This document shows positions 43,627 through 52,669 of a stretch of 64,000 bases of DNA, piece after piece. Source of the DNA: Desulfopila aestuarii DSM 18488 (GTDB lineage: Bacteria > Desulfobacterota > Desulfobulbia > Desulfobulbales > Desulfocapsaceae); contig CAMBBS010000002.1 in assembly GCA_945863875.1 (NCBI GenBank), forward strand, positions 1 to 64,000. Reading direction: 5' to 3'. Positions within the stretch are counted from its first letter, which is position 1, and each line of letters begins with the position of its first letter. The notes beneath the pieces were generated by a model, which saw only the letters and a list, made by a program, of their open reading frames with translations, did not search any database and was not told the origin of the DNA. A program made the translations under genes and the position numbers.

Positions 43627-45612
43627 TCAAACGATTCTTTCGGCAAGGATCTCGGCAATATCCCTCGGTTTCAGTGTCTCTTCCACCTCGGCGCCCTTCA
43701 CCCCATCTTCAAACATGGTCAGGCAAAACGGACAGTTGGACAGCAGGGTTGCCGCCCCGGTCTCGGCGGCCATTTTCACCCGCTTGATGTTTATCCGTTC
43801 GCCGATTTTCTCCTCGGCGAGAATCCGCCCGCCACCGGCGCTGCAGCAGAATGCCTCGGCCCGGTTCTTCTCCATCTCCACCAGCCTACCGCCGGCCGCC
43901 TTGATAAGCGCTCTCGGGGCATCATAGATATCATTGTGCCGTCCAAGATAACAGGAGTCATGGTAGGTGCAGGAAAGTTCCCGGGCATCGATGCGCAGCT
44001 TGCCGGAAGCAAGGAGTTTTTCCAGAAAGACGAGGTAGGTTTCCACTTCGACGTTCAGGCCTAAATCGCGGTAGTCTTTTTCCAGGGTATTGAAACAGTG
44101 CGGACAGGTGGTGACGATTTTTTTGACCCCATAGGATTTTATCACCTCGATATTCTCGACGGCCAGGCTCTGGTAGAGATACTCGTTGCCCATCTTGCGC
44201 ATCGGCTCGCCACAGCATTTTTCTTCCTTGCCGAGAATACCGACTTTTACCCCGGCGGCCTGACAGAGCTTGATAAAACTCTTGGCAACGGCGATATTGC
44301 GCTTGTCAAAGGAGGCGTAGCAGCCGACAAAATAGAGCACATCGACCTCGGCATCCTCGGCCAGCGGCTTGATGCCCAGCTCCGCCGCCCAGTCGGCCCG
44401 TTCGGCGTAACCGATGCCGAGCGGATTACCGTTTACCTCGGTTGCCTCCATGGCGGTCATCACTTCCTCGCCCGGGAATTCCCCTTCCATAAGGACCATG
44501 GCCCGGCGACAGTCAATAATCTTGTTCACATGTTCAATAGCCGCGGGACAGATTTCCTGACAGGCCCGGCAGGTGGTGCAGGCCCAGAGGACATCTTTAC
44601 CAAAGGTGTCGATCAGGCTGGCTTCAGGGTTGTTGAAGGCGACCTCGCCCAGTTGATTGACTACCTTCATCGGCGAAAGCGGCTTGCCGGTATTAAAGGC
44701 CGGGCAGCGATCCTGGCAGCGCATGCACAGGGTACAGGCATCCGCATCGAAGATATCTTTCCAGGTCATTTGCTTTACCTGGGTGGTTCCGAAGGTCTCG
44801 ACATCCTCATTTTCCATATCGATATTGACGAGCTTGCCCTTGGGCCCGAGATCATCAAAGAGATAATTGGTACTGGTGGTGAAAATATGTCTGAATTTGG
44901 TCAAGGGAATGAGGACAAAAAAGCCCATGACGAGCAGAAGATGGAACCACCAGATCACCTTGTGCAGTGCCCGCAGGCCACCCTCGCCCATGCCGGAGAT
45001 GGTGTTCGCCACCAGAAGGCCGATCGGCGACCAGAAAGACAGCGGTGTACCGAGCTCGGTGACGGCTATCCGCGCCCCTTCGACAAGAAAGCCGGTAAAG
45101 AGAATGGCGAGAAGCAGCGCATGCATGATTGCGTCATCATTTCTCGTCTCCAGGCCTTCCGGGGCAAAAAAATAACGCCGGACCAGCAGACCGGCCAGCA
45201 TCACGATACAGACCAGGCCGGCAACATCAAGTATGATCGAAAACAGCAGGTAAAAGGTGCCTTTCAAAAACTTTACATCAAACAGCAGATCGGTAAAATC
45301 GGCCTGGATAACGATAAGGGTCGTGCCGATAAACAGCAGGCCGAATCCCCAGAAAAAGAGGCCATGCAGTAGACCCGGCCAGCGGACCCTGGCCACCTTT
45401 TTCTGCAGCAGGACGTTTTCCACCATATGGCGAATCCGTTTGCCCAGATGATCGGTTCGGTTTAGCGGCAGACCTTGTTTGTACACCTTGACTCTCTGCA
45501 GAAATCCTCGCACCAAGAGCCCGATTGCGGCAAAGGCGAACAGGTACATGGGCACGAGAGTTTCTGCGCCATGGCCGACATTCCAGTAAATTTCTCGAGT
45601 AAATTCCATCAT
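43627..45612 (-). CDS. Membrane Fe-S oxidoreductase, HdrD-like with N-terminal heme-b type membrane domain (EtfAB:menaquinone oxidoreductase, EMO-like)
   Basis: N-terminal TM segments, CTLCMRCQDRCP, CTTCRACQEICP, two CCG domains (EEKCCGEPM; AFCCSAGGG). Confidence 0.87.
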   Translation of the reverse strand: MMEFTREIYWNVGHGAETLVPMYLFAFAAIGLLVRGFLQRVKVYKQGLPLNRTDHLGKRIRHMVENVLLQKKVARVRWPGLLHGLFFWGFGLLFIGTTLIVIQADFTDLLFDVKFLKGTFYLLFSIILDVAGLVCIVMLAGLLVRRYFFAPEGLETRNDDAIMHALLLAILFTGFLVEGARIAVTELGTPLSFWSPIGLLVANTISGMGEGGLRALHKVIWWFHLLLVMGFFVLIPLTKFRHIFTTSTNYLFDDLGPKGKLVNIDMENEDVETFGTTQVKQMTWKDIFDADACTLCMRCQDRCPAFNTGKPLSPMKVVNQLGEVAFNNPEASLIDTFGKDVLWACTTCRACQEICPAAIEHVNKIIDCRRAMVLMEGEFPGEEVMTAMEATEVNGNPLGIGYAERADWAAELGIKPLAEDAEVDVLYFVGCYASFDKRNIAVAKSFIKLCQAAGVKVGILGKEEKCCGEPMRKMGNEYLYQSLAVENIEVIKSYGVKKIVTTCPHCFNTLEKDYRDLGLNVEVETYLVFLEKLLASGKLRIDARELSCTYHDSCYLGRHNDIYDAPRALIKAAGGRLVEMEKNRAEAFCCSAGGGRILAEEKIGERINIKRVKMAAETGAATLLSNCPFCLTMFEDGVKGAEVEETLKPRDIAEILAERIV

Positions 45613-45640
45613 CTTCTCCAGTAACAGTGGCTGCTTTTTC

Positions 45641-46786
45641 TCATCGTGTCAGTGCGCTGCCGATAACCAGACGCTGCACTTCACTGGTCCCTTCATAAAT
45701 TTCGGTAATTTTCGCGTCCCGCATCATCCGCTCTACGGGAAAATCCCGCGTATAACCGTAACCGCCGAGGATCTGCACGGCCTGGGTCGTCACCCGCATG
45801 GCCGTCTCGCTGGCCATCAGTTTGGCCATGGCCGACTGCTGGGAATAGGACAGGCCGTTACTCGCGCGGTAGGCGGCGTTGTAGACGAGCAATCTTGACG
45901 CCTCTATCTGGGTGGCCATATCGGCCAGCTGAAACTGCACACCTTGAAAGCGGCCGATCGCGGTACCGAACTGCTGCCGCTCTTTCGCATAGTTGACGGC
46001 AGCGTCCAGTGCCCCCTGGGCAATCCCCAGGGCCTGGGAGGCGATACCGATGCGACCTCCATCGAGAGTCTTCATGGCCACCTTAAACCCCTCGCCTTCC
46101 CGGCCGAGCAGGTTGGCCGCGGGAATTCGGCAATCCTGAAAAATGAGTTCCATGGTAGGAGAGGAGCGAATGCCCATCTTCTGCTCTTTTTTACCAAAGG
46201 AAAAGCCTGCCGTGCCTTTTTCGACGATAAAAGCACTGATGCCGTGATGTTTCTTGGCATCCTTATCCGTCCTGGCAAAAACGATATAGACCTCCGCCTC
46301 GCCGGCATTGGTGATGAATATTTTTGTGCCGTTCAGAATCCAGGAATCACCATCGCTGACCGCCGTGGTCCTGGTCCCTCCGGCGTCCGAGCCGGCGGAG
46401 GGTTCGGTCAACCCAAAGGCGCCCATTTTCCGACCTTCGGCCAGGGGAACGAGGAACTGTTGTTTTTGTGTCTCGCTGCCAAAGAGATAGATCGGATTGG
46501 AACCAAGAGATAAATGGGCGGAAAGGGTTACTCCTGTGGAGGCACAGACCCTCGACAATTCTTCGACGGCGATGGCGTAGCTGATATAGTCGGCACCCGC
46601 ACCACCATATTCCTCTGGAAAAACAATGCCCGTCAGGCCAAGCTCGGCGAGTCGGTCAAACATCAAACCGCGATCAAACCGCTCTTCTTCATCCCGTTCA
46701 GCGGCGGAGGGGGCGACTTCCTTCTCGGCGAAATCGCGGACCATGTCGCGCAGGAGACTCTGCTCTTCAGTGGGTTCAAAATTCAT
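45641..46786 (-). CDS. Acyl-CoA dehydrogenase
   Basis: [58 protein letters not shown]. Confidence 0.95.
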   Translation of the reverse strand: MNFEPTEEQSLLRDMVRDFAEKEVAPSAAERDEEERFDRGLMFDRLAELGLTGIVFPEEYGGAGADYISYAIAVEELSRVCASTGVTLSAHLSLGSNPIYLFGSETQKQQFLVPLAEGRKMGAFGLTEPSAGSDAGGTRTTAVSDGDSWILNGTKIFITNAGEAEVYIVFARTDKDAKKHHGISAFIVEKGTAGFSFGKKEQKMGIRSSPTMELIFQDCRIPAANLLGREGEGFKVAMKTLDGGRIGIASQALGIAQGALDAAVNYAKERQQFGTAIGRFQGVQFQLADMATQIEASRLLVYNAAYRASNGLSYSQQSAMAKLMASETAMRVTTQAVQILGGYGYTRDFPVERMMRDAKITEIYEGTSEVQRLVIGSALTR

Positions 46787-46850
46787 ATTATATCCTCCAA
46801 CAAGGGATCGAGGCCTTCATACTCCACGTCCTGAATGTTTTGCATTCCCC

Positions 46851-46879
46851 TTTATAAATAATGTTTACGTTAAGGTCAA
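46851..46879 (-). promoter_or_regulatory. Candidate sigma-70 promoter of the acyl-CoA dehydrogenase gene
   Basis: Minus strand TTGACC (46879-46874), 17-nt spacer, TATAAA (46856-46851). Confidence 0.6.
46865..46879. promoter_or_regulatory. Operator-like box TTACGTTAAGGTCAA
   Basis: Overlaps the -35/spacer of the acyl-CoA dehydrogenase promoter. Confidence 0.6.
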
Positions 46880-46990
46880 GTTTTTTCAGCCGCATTATCA
46901 AATCCTTCGCAAACCCCTATAACACTGCATTGTAATCTATTTTTTCATTTGACAGAGGCGGGGCCGACATGATACTTTGACGAAAACATA

Positions 46991-47005
46991 TTACGTAAAG
47001 GTAAA
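46991..47005. promoter_or_regulatory. Operator-like box TTACGTAAAGGTAAA
   Basis: About 110 bp upstream of the merR-type gene. Confidence 0.6.
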
Positions 47006-47116
47006 TGTTTTTTCTTCTCCGAAGAATAGATTCGGCGAAGAAGAGCAGACCGCGCCTGGCGGCCTTTGAAATGGAGCACCAGCCGCGCTCGCGGTTCTTA
47101 AACAAAGGATGACACC

Positions 47117-47524
47117 ATGAACAATCCCGTGTCCAAACTGGTACAGATTGGCGAATTAGCTAAGAGCCTCGGCATTACCACACGGACGATCCGCTACTAC
47201 GAAGAGATAGGCCTGATGGGTAAAAGTGAACGGCTCGGTGGCAGCACCCGCACCTATACGAATGACGACGTCCTCAGACTGAAATTCATCCTGAAACTGA
47301 AAACAATGGGAATCTCCCTGAAAGAGATTGAGCAACTCTCCGATATATTTGATATTAACGAGAGAGACTTCAACAAGATCACGCCAAAACTCATTGAGAT
47401 CCTCGACAATCACATCGCCAAAGTCGATGAAAAAATGGCCAACCTCTCCTCACTCCGCAAAGATATCGTCGAGTACCGCATACGCATGACCGAGTTCCTC
47501 ACCCACAACGGCAAGGAAAAATAA
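47117..47524 (+). CDS. MerR family transcriptional regulator
   Basis: VQIGELAKSLGITTRTIRYYEEIGLM. Confidence 0.95.
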   Translation: MNNPVSKLVQIGELAKSLGITTRTIRYYEEIGLMGKSERLGGSTRTYTNDDVLRLKFILKLKTMGISLKEIEQLSDIFDINERDFNKITPKLIEILDNHIAKVDEKMANLSSLRKDIVEYRIRMTEFLTHNGKEK

Positions 47525-47570
47525 AAAAGGCGGGCCAAGGGGGCCGCCAGGCGTTTCTTCAATGCCTGAC

Positions 47571-48029
47571 CTATTTCCTGCTTACCTGGGTTAAAAATCT
47601 ATCCAGCTGATTGGCAAAATTTTGCCGATCATTTTTATGTAACACCGGCGGGCCACCGGTATCTATTCCGGTGGCCCGCAGCGTCTCCATAAAATCTCTA
47701 ACACTCAAGCGTGCCCTGACATTCTCGGCAGAATACAGCTCGCCGCGTGGATTAAGCGCAGCACCTCCCTTTTCAATAACATTTGCGGCGAGCGGGATAT
47801 CTGCCGTGATAACCAGATCCCCGGCCACAAGTCTTTTGACGATCTCGTTGTCGGCGACATCCAGGCCGGCAACCACCCGAACGAAGGTTATATAGCGAGA
47901 AGAAGGGATTCGTACCGGTCGATTGGCCACCAGCGTCACCACTACCCTGGTACGTTCCGCCGCTTTGAATAAAATTTCTTTAATGACCACCGGACAGGCG
48001 TCGGCGTCCACCCAGATTTTCATCGTCAT
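47571..48029 (-). CDS. YaiI/YqxD (DUF188) family protein
   Basis: [51 protein letters not shown]. Confidence 0.92.
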   Translation of the reverse strand: MTMKIWVDADACPVVIKEILFKAAERTRVVVTLVANRPVRIPSSRYITFVRVVAGLDVADNEIVKRLVAGDLVITADIPLAANVIEKGGAALNPRGELYSAENVRARLSVRDFMETLRATGIDTGGPPVLHKNDRQNFANQLDRFLTQVSRK

Positions 48030-48035
48030 CCAACT

Positions 48036-48341
48036 TTAAGCCCTTTCGAGCACCTTTACCGTTACCTTTTCGACAATATCCTTCACTTTCTTATGGTATG
48101 CCTGCATATGCGGCGCCGCCAGATGCGCCCGCAGAGCGTCCAGATCGTCCCACTTCTCAACTATTGTGACAACATCCGCGTTCAGTTCCTGTGCAGCCAG
48201 GCCTGTGGGGACGTCGACGGTCGGGGCATATTCTATACATCCTTGTTCCCCGAGGACATCGGCCATGTTGGCTTTAAAAATAGCTATGAATTCAGCAAGG
48301 TGACCTTCTTCAATCTGTATCGAGGCAATGACATGTATCAT
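48036..48341 (-). CDS. Antibiotic biosynthesis monooxygenase (ABM) domain protein
   Basis: MIHVIASIQIEEGHLAEFIAIFKAN...EQGCIEYAPT...EKWDDLDALRAHLAAPHMQAY. Confidence 0.9.
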   Translation of the reverse strand: MIHVIASIQIEEGHLAEFIAIFKANMADVLGEQGCIEYAPTVDVPTGLAAQELNADVVTIVEKWDDLDALRAHLAAPHMQAYHKKVKDIVEKVTVKVLERA

Positions 48342-48377
48342 CTGATTCTTTCCTTTAGAATAACAGGTTGTTACACC

Positions 48378-50540
48378 TTATCGATGGATGGTGACGGCAA
48401 ATTTCTCAAACTGGATCGTCGAATCGCGACCTTCCCCCACCAGGTGAAATGAAAATGCCTGCCGTGCCTCGGGATTTTCGAAATCAAACTCGATGTGGCT
48501 CTCTTCACCGGTGTGCAGGAGAGGAAACGGCGGATAATCAATTGTCGTAACCTCCTTTTCAAAGACACGAAGGGTGAGCTTCAGCTGAACCCCCTCTTCC
48601 TGTACGGCCACGGCTTTCAGCCGGATATCCACATGGACTGTGGATTTTGGCGGGAAAGCGAGATACTGCGCACCAATCAGGTTATCCGTCCATTCACTTT
48701 TGATCTTTTCCGGAAGTTGCCGGATCTCGCCATTGGCAAACTGCAGTACCTGCTGTTCTTTCTGGCTGGAAACCTTATGATCGAGAACAGTTGCCAGCCC
48801 AAACAAACGCCCGGCACTGTTTGCCGTATCCTCTTCGAATACCTCCGGCCGCGGACCAATAATCCCTCCCTTCATTTTTCTACAGTTACCGTCCCGGCCA
48901 CACTCAAAAAGAGTGTTATCTGCCGTCTGCCAGCGCAATTTATTGTTGGTATAGGATACCATGTCACGCCCGGAGCTATAGTCGCGAAAGATACTTCGAC
49001 CGATAATAGATGGCGGCATCGCCAGGTTAAAATAGTCGAGAACCGAGGCCTCCATATCCACCAGACCGTAGGAACCCTTTTTGATGCGCGGCAGATTTTC
49101 CTGCTCCGGCGCGAGGACAATGGCAAAACCCCAGCAGCTGTACCAGTCGGCACCGTCTTCCCCATGGGATTCATCGGAGGTAATGATCACCAGCGTGTCA
49201 TCGAGTACCCCATCCTGCCGCAGTCCCTCGATAAATGCCGCGACCGCCTCATCGAGAAGGGCGACGGTGGCAATTTTTCGTGAACCGTACTTTGCCGCCT
49301 CGGCTTCAGTTGCCGCAAACGGCTGGTGGGTGGCAACAGTCAGCAATGACAACAACCATGGTTTATCCACCGCCTGCAGGGCACCAATGTATTTTCTCGC
49401 CCCTTTAAAAAAGTCAGCATCACTTGTTCCCCAGATAAAATCGGACTGGGTTCGCTCGGTAAACCACTCAACGCCGTGGACTTGTTGAAATCCCATGGTC
49501 GGCATGGCTCGTTCCTTATTCATGAACTGCAGCCCGGCTCCCTGCAGATAATGGCTCTGCCATCCCTGCTTGCTCATTTGCGCAGGCAGGCATTCGGCGG
49601 CCCTTTCCGGATTGCCCTGCAGTTCCATGGCCTTGGGCATCTCATAGGATAACTTACTGAAATCGCCGCAATGCAGGGCATACAGGCCACGAATGGTCTG
49701 ATGACTATGAACGGCAAAATCCGGTACCAGCATGCCCTCCGAGGTACTTGCGGCGAGCTTTTCCATCTGATACATCGCGCCGGTAACATGCATCGCCTCT
49801 CTGATCTCCCGAAGAGAAATGCCCGGGATACCCTCAAGGGTTACAATAAGGACATTCTTTGCCCTGCCCTTTTGCCCTGGCAGCAGTTTTTTGCCATCCA
49901 GTGCGACAGTTCGAAGACTTTGCGGCAGGTCCGCTGCGCTCAGCCCTGTTACCTTGTCGGAAAACAACTTGACCGAGGCATCGGTAAGGAGCCAGTGCAG
50001 GGCGTTATAACGGGCGGCAACGCTCTGGCCGCTCAAGGCTCGGTTGACGGGAGAGTGCAGGCCGAGCAGGAGAAGGCCCGTGACGAGCATGGCTAGCATC
50101 TTTCCCCGGATGGGGCGGTGTAACGGCAGCACTAGGGCAATAACCGTCACCAGAAAAAAGGCCAGGACGAATGCAGGAGAGGCCAGATGAAAACCCGCCG
50201 TGGTATTCCTGACAAAAGTCGGATCAAGCAGATACTGCAGGTCCTGCCAGGAGGGCAGACGCTGCATCGCCGCCATCAGTTCCTGCGCCATGATCTGCAT
50301 GAGTGTCCAGATTATGAGCAGCACCGCCCTCAACCAGCGGGGACTTTGATACGCTATGGCAGAGAGGACCAAGGCAACACTGACGTCTGACAGAAGTCCG
50401 GCCGGTTGGGTAAAGGTGTGGTTAAATAGTCGCCAGCCAACAGGGAAAAACCAGGGCAGGGCAAGAAAGATCGGAAAGAAGATGGACCTCAAGGTAATAC
50501 GCTCCGAAGGAAAGAAGGGCCAGATCTCAACATCTGACAT
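48378..50540 (-). CDS. LTA synthase/phosphoglycerol transferase-like sulfatase-family membrane protein
   Basis: N-terminal TM region; LIVTLEGIPGISL, SHQTIRGLYALHC, DTLVIITSDESHGEDGADWYSCWGF. Confidence 0.85.
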   Translation of the reverse strand: MSDVEIWPFFPSERITLRSIFFPIFLALPWFFPVGWRLFNHTFTQPAGLLSDVSVALVLSAIAYQSPRWLRAVLLIIWTLMQIMAQELMAAMQRLPSWQDLQYLLDPTFVRNTTAGFHLASPAFVLAFFLVTVIALVLPLHRPIRGKMLAMLVTGLLLLGLHSPVNRALSGQSVAARYNALHWLLTDASVKLFSDKVTGLSAADLPQSLRTVALDGKKLLPGQKGRAKNVLIVTLEGIPGISLREIREAMHVTGAMYQMEKLAASTSEGMLVPDFAVHSHQTIRGLYALHCGDFSKLSYEMPKAMELQGNPERAAECLPAQMSKQGWQSHYLQGAGLQFMNKERAMPTMGFQQVHGVEWFTERTQSDFIWGTSDADFFKGARKYIGALQAVDKPWLLSLLTVATHQPFAATEAEAAKYGSRKIATVALLDEAVAAFIEGLRQDGVLDDTLVIITSDESHGEDGADWYSCWGFAIVLAPEQENLPRIKKGSYGLVDMEASVLDYFNLAMPPSIIGRSIFRDYSSGRDMVSYTNNKLRWQTADNTLFECGRDGNCRKMKGGIIGPRPEVFEEDTANSAGRLFGLATVLDHKVSSQKEQQVLQFANGEIRQLPEKIKSEWTDNLIGAQYLAFPPKSTVHVDIRLKAVAVQEEGVQLKLTLRVFEKEVTTIDYPPFPLLHTGEESHIEFDFENPEARQAFSFHLVGEGRDSTIQFEKFAVTIHR

Positions 50541-50596
50541 GCTGCTGATGGCTCAACAGGTTTACACATTTTTTTGAAAACGGGGTTTTGCTCCTG

Positions 50597-51523
50597 TCAA
50601 GAGGTGTGATCTGCCCCCTGCTCTTGCATTTTCTCCAGCAGTTGCACATGGAATGCTTTGCTTTTCTCACCAAAATACACCGATCGATGCGGAAAAGGTA
50701 TCTCAATATTATTTTTATCAAAGGCGTATTTAATTCTTCGCAGGAATTCACGGCCGACATCCCACTGTCGGATCGGTTTTGTTTTTATCCGACCTTTGAT
50801 AATAACTGCGGATTGATCAAATTTGTCTACGCCAAAAATTTCCAAAGCCTCGATCATATATTTGCCGAACTTACTGTCCTGCAGCATATCACTGCCAACT
50901 TCCTGCATTATTTCAATAACATGATCAGTATTTTCCGCATAAGCAATGCCTATATCAAAAACGTATGCGGACCACTCACTCGTCAGATTACTGAGGGTGG
51001 AGATACTGCCGTTAGGAAAGATATGTACCACCCCGGCCTGATCCCGGAGCACTGTCGTACGAAAATTAATTCTTTCGACAAGACCACCGGTTCCATTGAT
51101 AATGGCCACGTCACCGACGCGTATCTGGTTTTCCAGAATAACAAAAAAGCCGGCAATAACATCACGAACCAGGTTTTGCGCCCCAAAACCGACAGCAAGA
51201 CCGACAACCCCGGCACTGGCAAGAATCGGCGCAACTTCCACACCAAATTCTTTTAAGATTACTAAACCAATTGTCAGCCATAAGGCCAGGAACACACCTT
51301 GCTTTATCAAACGGACAATCGTCTCGATGCGTTTTTGCGATTCCGAAGGCGGTTCTCCTTCTTCGACGCTTTTTATGATCAGACGGTTTTCCAGGCGATG
51401 CAGCGATTTTTGCAGCACCTTCATGGCAATCCAGGCAAAGACCATCATAACAAAGACACGCAATCCGGTCTTGATTATGACTTCCCAGTGAAACTCTCTT
51501 AAGAATTCTTCAACAATATTCAT
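50597..51523 (-). CDS. MscS-family mechanosensitive channel
   Basis: ASAGVVGLAVGFGAQNLVRDVIAGFFVILENQIRVGDVAIINGTGGLVE. Confidence 0.94.
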   Translation of the reverse strand: MNIVEEFLREFHWEVIIKTGLRVFVMMVFAWIAMKVLQKSLHRLENRLIIKSVEEGEPPSESQKRIETIVRLIKQGVFLALWLTIGLVILKEFGVEVAPILASAGVVGLAVGFGAQNLVRDVIAGFFVILENQIRVGDVAIINGTGGLVERINFRTTVLRDQAGVVHIFPNGSISTLSNLTSEWSAYVFDIGIAYAENTDHVIEIMQEVGSDMLQDSKFGKYMIEALEIFGVDKFDQSAVIIKGRIKTKPIRQWDVGREFLRRIKYAFDKNNIEIPFPHRSVYFGEKSKAFHVQLLEKMQEQGADHTS

Positions 51524-51779
51524 GAGATTCCTCCTCGCAGTTAATTATTCAGGTCGCCGGCACCGCTGCAAGGCAAGGCGTTATTCTCCCTGCATAACCA
51601 AAAGCGAAAAGCATACCTTGAGAAGAGCACAGAACTGCAGAACTGCCCATCTTGGCTCTATGGGTTGATAGAAATAAATCTCTGGCCCAACCGCCATGCC
51701 AGCCGAGAGTTGCCAGACGCGGGAGTTTACCGGCACTCGCTCCATGCGCTTCCGGTCGAACACTTTATATGGTGAGATT

Positions 51780-52097
51780 TCACCGTGAATGCAAAAGGTT
51801 TGAAGATAATGGCTTTACCGTCTTCCATGCGCTGGATGAATTTTCGGCCCGCCATAAATCATAGTTCTTTTGCAGATTCATCCAAAGATCGGCTGTAGTA
51901 TCAAAAGCTCTGGATAGACGGAGCGCCATTTCCGGGGTTATCGAACCTCTTTCATTAACAATTTTTGAGAGGGTTTTCCTTGAAACTCCAAGGGCAGAAG
52001 CCATATCCTTTATGCTAATAGATAATGGTGCAAGATAATCTTCTTTTATAATATTGCCCGGATGGGTGGGTTGCCTTGTCATTCTATTCCTTTGCAC
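51780..52097 (-). CDS. higA: HigA-family antitoxin
   Basis: MTRQPTHPGNIIKEDYLAPLSISIKDMASALGVSRKTLSKIVNERGSITPEMALRLSRAF. Confidence 0.92.
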   Translation of the reverse strand: MQRNRMTRQPTHPGNIIKEDYLAPLSISIKDMASALGVSRKTLSKIVNERGSITPEMALRLSRAFDTTADLWMNLQKNYDLWRAENSSSAWKTVKPLSSNLLHSR

Positions 52098-52100
52098 CCC

Positions 52101-52304
52101 TCAATGAGAGTCGCCATAATCTACAATATACGCGTCTCCATCTTTAAATTCGAAAAAAACCCTCCAGTTGCCGGAAACTCGAACTGAATGCTGCCCTTCC
52201 TTATCTCCTTTCCACTGATGAAGAAAGGCTCCAGGGTAGTTCGTATCTTTGATGTCACCGTAGAAAAATTGTTCTAAGCCTTTGTCATTCAATGATTTTA
52301 TCAT
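52101..52304 (-). CDS. higB: HigB/RelE-like toxin, short (67 aa)
   Basis: MIKSLNDKGLEQFFYGDIKD...KGDKEGQHSVRVSGNWRVFFEFKDGDAYIVDYGDSH, upstream of higA. Confidence 0.8.
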   Translation of the reverse strand: MIKSLNDKGLEQFFYGDIKDTNYPGAFLHQWKGDKEGQHSVRVSGNWRVFFEFKDGDAYIVDYGDSH

Positions 52305-52604
52305 AATGCCTAATCGTAACCCGTTCAGTTACGTGTGTCAACGCATCTTCCTCTTGCAGCGTGCGTTGGGCTCAGCGAAAGGCGCGCAGTTTGCGGCTTC
52401 CGCTGGAACGGTTGATGAAGAAAGTTTGATGAACCCACAAAGAGGGGTTACAGGTTTAACGCAGACAGTATGATGAGAAAAACAGGTCGGTTCTTTATTC
52501 GGAAATCCGTCAACCAGGCGTCATCGGAGTTGGGTCGCAAGGTTGTAAAATGGTAACAACTACCTCTTGACAGCTCTCTACATGCGATTCGGGCAGTGTA
52601 AAAA

Positions 52605-52643
52605 AATAGCGTCTCGGACCGTCGCGAAGTCCGAGACGCTATT
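52605..52643 (-). terminator. Intrinsic terminator of the beta-oxidation operon
   Basis: 15-bp perfect stem AATAGCGTCTCGGAC/GTCCGAGACGCTATT followed on the minus strand by a T-run. Confidence 0.92.
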
Positions 52644-52669
52644 AAAGGTAGATAAACCCCAGTTGTTAT

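Noticed and set aside
44098-45372. 424-aa plus-strand ORF
   Set aside because: Antisense to the EMO-like Fe-S oxidoreductase with conserved cysteine motifs.
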